Assembly: GCF_039544305.1 (NCBI RefSeq)
Contig: NZ_BAABLK010000092.1
Location: forward strand, 27,464 to 91,463
Origin: Paeniglutamicibacter antarcticus_C
Lineage (GTDB): Bacteria > Actinomycetota > Actinomycetes > Actinomycetales > Micrococcaceae
Direction of reading: 5' to 3'
Length of the DNA stretch: 64,000 nucleotides
A model generated the notes under the pieces. It searched no databases. It was not told the origin of the DNA and saw nothing but the letters and a program-made list of their open reading frames with translations. The position numbers and the translations under genes were made by a program. Below are positions 61,432 through 64,000 of this stretch, piece by piece. Numbering within the stretch: position 1 is the first letter of the stretch; every line of letters starts with the position of its first letter.

Positions 61432-61626
61432 TTAGTTTGCTTCGAACTTGATGAGCTTGTGGGTCCCATCGCAAAAGGGTTTGATTGCTGATTTTCCGCA
61501 CCGGCACAGCGCCACCGTTTCCCGACTTCGAGGAACCGGCTCCCCATGGGCGTCGAGAATCTCAAAATCCCCTCGCACCAGCAAGGGACCCTGGGGACAC
61601 ACGGTAATTTCGGTGCGCTCGTTCAT
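61432..61626 (-). CDS. CDGSH iron-sulfur protein
   Basis: 64 residues from MNERTEITVCPQGP; ATG overlaps the upstream stop by four bases. The CDGSH motif is CRCGKSAIKPFCDGTHK with ligands Cys41, Cys43, Cys52 and His56, which hold one [2Fe-2S] cluster (3Cys-1His). A short N-terminal beta segment precedes it. Such proteins act as electron carriers. The coupled neighbour is a haem-oxygenase-like di-iron protein, which it may reduce. Confidence 0.9.
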   Translation of the reverse strand: MNERTEITVCPQGPLLVRGDFEILDAHGEPVPRSRETVALCRCGKSAIKPFCDGTHKLIKFEAN

Positions 61627-62645
61627 GCCTGGACCAAACTTTTTCGCAGTGAGGATTGTCGTTGTTCCCAAGCATCCAATTGCCAACGCCCCACCAAATC
61701 ATCCAGGTAACAGACGGCCGCAGCACCGAAGAATACTTGTTCGGCCGTACTGGGATCTTCTTCAACCAGTCCACCGGCCAGATCCCGGCCCGCAATCTGT
61801 TCGTGCACGGCATCGGCTTCGACATGCTCATCAAAATAATCCGTGACCGGGGATTCGAACCCCAGCCGACGGAATCCGCGGGCGTACCTCGAATTGGGAA
61901 TCGAGGATGTCATCTCATAAATCGCCAGATGCCCGCAGATGGCCCCCCGGAGGCGGCGGTGCAGCCCGAACAGGGACATGGTGTTGACCGAGGCCAGGGT
62001 GATAGCGGGGATTTGGTTGATGTAGGCACCGAAAGACGAATCCAATTCCAGGCCTTCCATGGTGCGTGCAAAAAGTTCGGAGTGCATGTGTCCGCTACGT
62101 CCGCCGCCATACTCATCTGCCTGGATCTCCACCAGCGCAGCTTTGGCACGTCCTGCCAGGCGTGGAATCGCCCACGTGTGTGGATCCGCTTCCTTGAGTT
62201 GATACACGGATTTGTGAATCAAGAATTCCTTGGCCTGGTCCAGGTCTGCATGGCGTGCCACAAAGGAAGCCACCGAAGGCCCCCCGGTGTCTTGAGACAT
62301 GGAAAACAAGGCCTCAGCGACAACCTCCGCACGCGGTTCAATCTCGGGTATGTTGCCGGCCGCCTCGCGCAGCCGTGCTTCGAGTACGTCCTCGATCCTT
62401 GCCCGCAATTCAATCAACCGCGGATGCCACTCCCACCGGTCATCGATCCCCTCAAACCCTGCATAGTGGAGTTCATAGAGGATGAACAAAACCAGTTGAA
62501 GATCCTCGTCGTACAAAACATCACACGCAGGCAATGCGGAATCCAACAGCCCATGCACTTGGTCGAAAGAAAACCCTAGATCGCTTGTTTCCAAGGCTTC
62601 GATGAGAGCGGAACCGATAGGCCCGCGGGACACAGGCAACTGCAT
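61623..62645 (-). CDS. Haem-oxygenase-like di-iron (iron-containing redox) protein
   Basis: 340 residues from MQLPVSRGPIG, behind AAGGAGC; the frame opens nine codons earlier. Family: Haem_oxygenas_2 / HO-like di-iron oxidases. Putative ligands and signature segments: EADPHTWAIPRLAG (152-165), ADEYGGGRSGHMHSELF (176-192), Glu244 in IYEMT, and DYFDEHVEADAVHEQ (269-283) with H274, D278 and H281. The H-x3-D-x2-H pattern is the family hallmark. Members such as UndA and SznF use a transient di-iron centre and oxygen in oxidative tailoring. Translationally coupled to a CDGSH protein. Confidence 0.85.
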   Translation of the reverse strand: MQLPVSRGPIGSALIEALETSDLGFSFDQVHGLLDSALPACDVLYDEDLQLVLFILYELHYAGFEGIDDRWEWHPRLIELRARIEDVLEARLREAAGNIPEIEPRAEVVAEALFSMSQDTGGPSVASFVARHADLDQAKEFLIHKSVYQLKEADPHTWAIPRLAGRAKAALVEIQADEYGGGRSGHMHSELFARTMEGLELDSSFGAYINQIPAITLASVNTMSLFGLHRRLRGAICGHLAIYEMTSSIPNSRYARGFRRLGFESPVTDYFDEHVEADAVHEQIAGRDLAGGLVEEDPSTAEQVFFGAAAVCYLDDLVGRWQLDAWEQRQSSLRKSLVQA

Positions 62646-63007
62646 GTGATGCTCCTTGTATGAGATGTCCAACCAGGTTCATCCGTGCGGGACGATACTT
62701 CAACTATGACAGTGACAGAAACGCTGCGCCATTCTTTTGCACACCGCCGCAGCAGCAAGATGGCAGGAAAAGCAGAAGGAGCTGATGCTCTGTTCGCGGA
62801 TACGACGGCTACGAAGGGGACAGTGATAGCGAAAATAGGTTCAAATGCCTAGTCCTCGGCCACCCTCAAGCCTCCAATCAACGAAAAATGGGGGAACGCT
62901 ATCGGGGTCCTGTCGGTATGAGCCGGGATGTCGGGTAAACAGGAGAAGGACGGAACCGTAATTTCGGTTCCGTCCTTCTTGGTATTAATGCAGTGGTTGA
63001 AGGAAGC
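62646..63007. other. Spacer with small open frame and hairpin
   Basis: 362 bases. A plus-strand 48-codon frame at 62706-62852 (MTVTETLRHSFAHRRSSK...) lacks a ribosome site and is not supported as a gene. The right end carries the terminator described separately. Confidence 0.35.
62944..62979. terminator. Perfect 15-bp hairpin after csbD
   Basis: AGAAGGACGGAACCG (62944-62958) and its exact complement (62965-62979) flank a six-base loop. It is 28 bases past the stop of the CsbD gene on the minus strand. No long T-tract on either side, but the stem is very stable. Confidence 0.65.
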
Positions 63008-63181
63008 TTACTTTTTGAAGGAGTCCTTGACGTCTTCGCCGGCCTGCTTCGTCTTGCCGGCAGCCTGGTCTTTTACGCCTTCGGCCTGCAGCTTCTTGTT
63101 ATCGGTAGCATCGCCGAGGCCTTCCTTGGCCTTGCCGGTGGCTTCCTGGGCCTTGTTGCTGATCTTGTCTCCGAGTCCCAT
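63008..63181 (-). CDS. CsbD-family stress protein
   Basis: 57 residues from MGLGDKISNKAQEATGKAKE, with AAGGAAGG upstream; an upstream in-frame extension is not needed. Small, Lys/Glu/Gly-rich, without hydrophobic core: the CsbD pattern. These proteins are made under general stress (sigma-B type control in Bacillus); molecular role unknown. Monocistronic, closed by the hairpin at 62944. Confidence 0.9.
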   Translation of the reverse strand: MGLGDKISNKAQEATGKAKEGLGDATDNKKLQAEGVKDQAAGKTKQAGEDVKDSFKK

Positions 63182-63352
63182 ACTTTTCTGCCTTCCTTTG
63201 ACCGAACGTACTGACCAAGCCAGCATAACCACACTCGACGGATTACGCACGAAAAATGTCGTCCGTCTTTGGCGATCCTGGACCAGCGTTGGGCAGGGGA
63301 TAGCCAAGGATCGTAGGGGTTATGCCTGTGGTGCTACTTGGTGGCGTTGAGG

Positions 63353-63577
63353 TTACTTCTTTTTCTCTTCGAGGCGTAGTGCGATGCCGATGGCGAAGAA
63401 GGTCGGGGCCCAGTGGCCGACGAAGATTCCCCAGCGATCAGACTGTGCACGACTGTGCGATGGTTTGCCGCGGCTAATCAGCCAAGAAGTGAAGGACAAC
63501 GCAATCGAGGCGAAACCGCCGATGTATGCGTATTCGCTTTTCACGCCGAGGTCATGGATTTTTTCAATCATGCTCAT
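63353..63577 (-). CDS. Small membrane protein
   Basis: 74 residues from MSMIEKIHDLGVKSEY; the longer frame to 63793 is unlikely because the ribosome site (AGAAGCAGG) precedes this Met. Two hydrophobic segments (about 18-35, YIGGFASIALSFTSWLI; and 49-68, GIFVGHWAPTFFAIGIAL) with a Lys-rich tail. Widespread small unknown of actinobacteria by appearance; function unknown. Confidence 0.6.
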   Translation of the reverse strand: MSMIEKIHDLGVKSEYAYIGGFASIALSFTSWLISRGKPSHSRAQSDRWGIFVGHWAPTFFAIGIALRLEEKKK

Positions 63578-63947
63578 ACCTGCTTCTTCTTGTGATGTGG
63601 ACAAAAACCAGTCTTGCATGGAGCTGTGGGGTTGAGAAGTCTTTGGTGGACCCTGGGGGACAAGAACCTGTCGCCATATTTCCAGGGCACACTTCAATGC
63701 CACTCCATACCCGGATCCACGAGTTTTCCCACCTACAAGCATCGCGATGCCATGCCAGAATGAAAGGGCAAAGCCTGCCTGGGACAGAACCATTTATCCG
63801 GTAGATAAGGATTCAACAGGTGCACAAGACAAGGAGAACGCCGGTGAAGGAACAGGCAACCGATCAGACGCAGCCCTATCAGCCAGACTCGTTAGAGACC
63901 GCTTCTTGAACGAGAATAGAGGCTGAAGGCAGGAGGGAAACCACACC
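63578..63947. other. Spacer at right end
   Basis: 370 bases. A 21-codon frame from a GTG at 63844 (VKEQATDQTQPYQPDSLETAS) is preceded by AAGGAG and could be a tiny peptide or leader; not supported further. Confidence 0.3.
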
Positions 63948-64000
63948 ATGACCATCGACTCATCAGCAGGAACCAGCCACCCCCACCCCGGGGAACCAAC
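63948..64000 (+). CDS. Partial gene running off the window
   Basis: ATG with AGGAGGG at the right distance, then MTIDSSAGTSHPHPGEP to the window edge. Only the first 17 codons are visible, too few to name the protein. Confidence 0.6.
   Translation, partial: MTIDSSAGTSHPHPGEP

Noticed and set aside
61847..61863. GGGGATTCGAACCCC, looking like a tRNA T-arm
   Set aside because: It lies inside the di-iron protein gene, in frame (RRLGFESPV), and no acceptor, D- or anticodon arm can be built around it.
62706..62852. 48-codon small protein
   Set aside because: No ribosome site and no similarity; kept only as a note in the spacer entry.

Overview
The window is high-GC DNA (mostly about 60% or more) with dense, short-spaced operons, frequent ATGA/GTGA overlaps and many GTG starts. 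Together with the gene content (NylB-like hydrolase, CsbD, three-part xanthine dehydrogenase, UvrA2-type protein, AI-2E permease, YbdK-type ligase) this points to an actinobacterium, most likely an Arthrobacter-like member of the Micrococcaceae. That assignment is inference; no rRNA or tRNA gene is present to prove it.

Layout. (1) 1-716: AT-rich gene-free leader ending in a near-perfect 22-bp palindrome. (2) 717-12381: one long catabolic operon: two acyl-CoA dehydrogenases, an exporter/importer, acyl-CoA ligase, two MaoC-fold proteins, a DUF35 Zn-ribbon/OB protein, an Ltp2-like thiolase-fold protein, a thioesterase, then etfB-etfA and a membrane cytochrome b. The set matches the logic of the mycobacterial igr (cholesterol side-chain) module: dehydrogenation, hydration and retro-aldol cleavage without a beta-hydroxyacyl-CoA dehydrogenase or thiolase. 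No steroid-ring gene is nearby, so the substrate is unknown. (3) 12861-14579: secreted M23 peptidase with SH3 repeats. (4) 14798-16290: frameshifted IS110-family element, followed by about 1 kb of apparently non-coding DNA. (5) 17357-22187: LysR regulator divergent from MFS transporter, aldehyde dehydrogenase and beta-hydroxyacid dehydrogenase. (6) 22593-27567: cyclodeaminase-family protein, NylB-like serine hydrolase, UvrA2-like ABC ATPase. (7) 27805-36359: purine catabolism on the minus strand (xdhA-xdhB-xdhC, 8-oxoguanine deaminase-like amidohydrolase, NCS2 permease). (8) 37010-41526: CynX-like and EntS-like MFS proteins and an AI-2E permease.

(9) 41802-51079 is a lower-GC accessory island: an orphan membrane protein, a two-gene Mod/Res restriction-modification system, a translationally coupled pair (DUF6575-like protein plus a small unknown partner), and a serine resolvase split by a 509-bp internally deleted IS21-like element with a 4-bp target duplication. 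(10) 51224-52729: a second cyclodeaminase-family copy (paralogue of the one at 22593) and two orphans. (11) 52733-57004: three glycosyltransferases and a divergent family-2 glycosyltransferase. (12) 57630-62645: Zn-alcohol dehydrogenase, HAD hydrolase, carboxylate-amine ligase, and a coupled pair of haem-oxygenase-like di-iron protein plus CDGSH protein, possibly a small-molecule biosynthetic locus. (13) 63008-64000: CsbD stress protein, a small membrane protein and the start of a gene that runs off the window.

The best candidates for an undescribed system are the DUF6575-like pair beside the restriction-modification genes, the HO-like/CDGSH pair in its glycosyltransferase and ligase neighbourhood, and the igr-like operon carrying its own ETF and cytochrome b.
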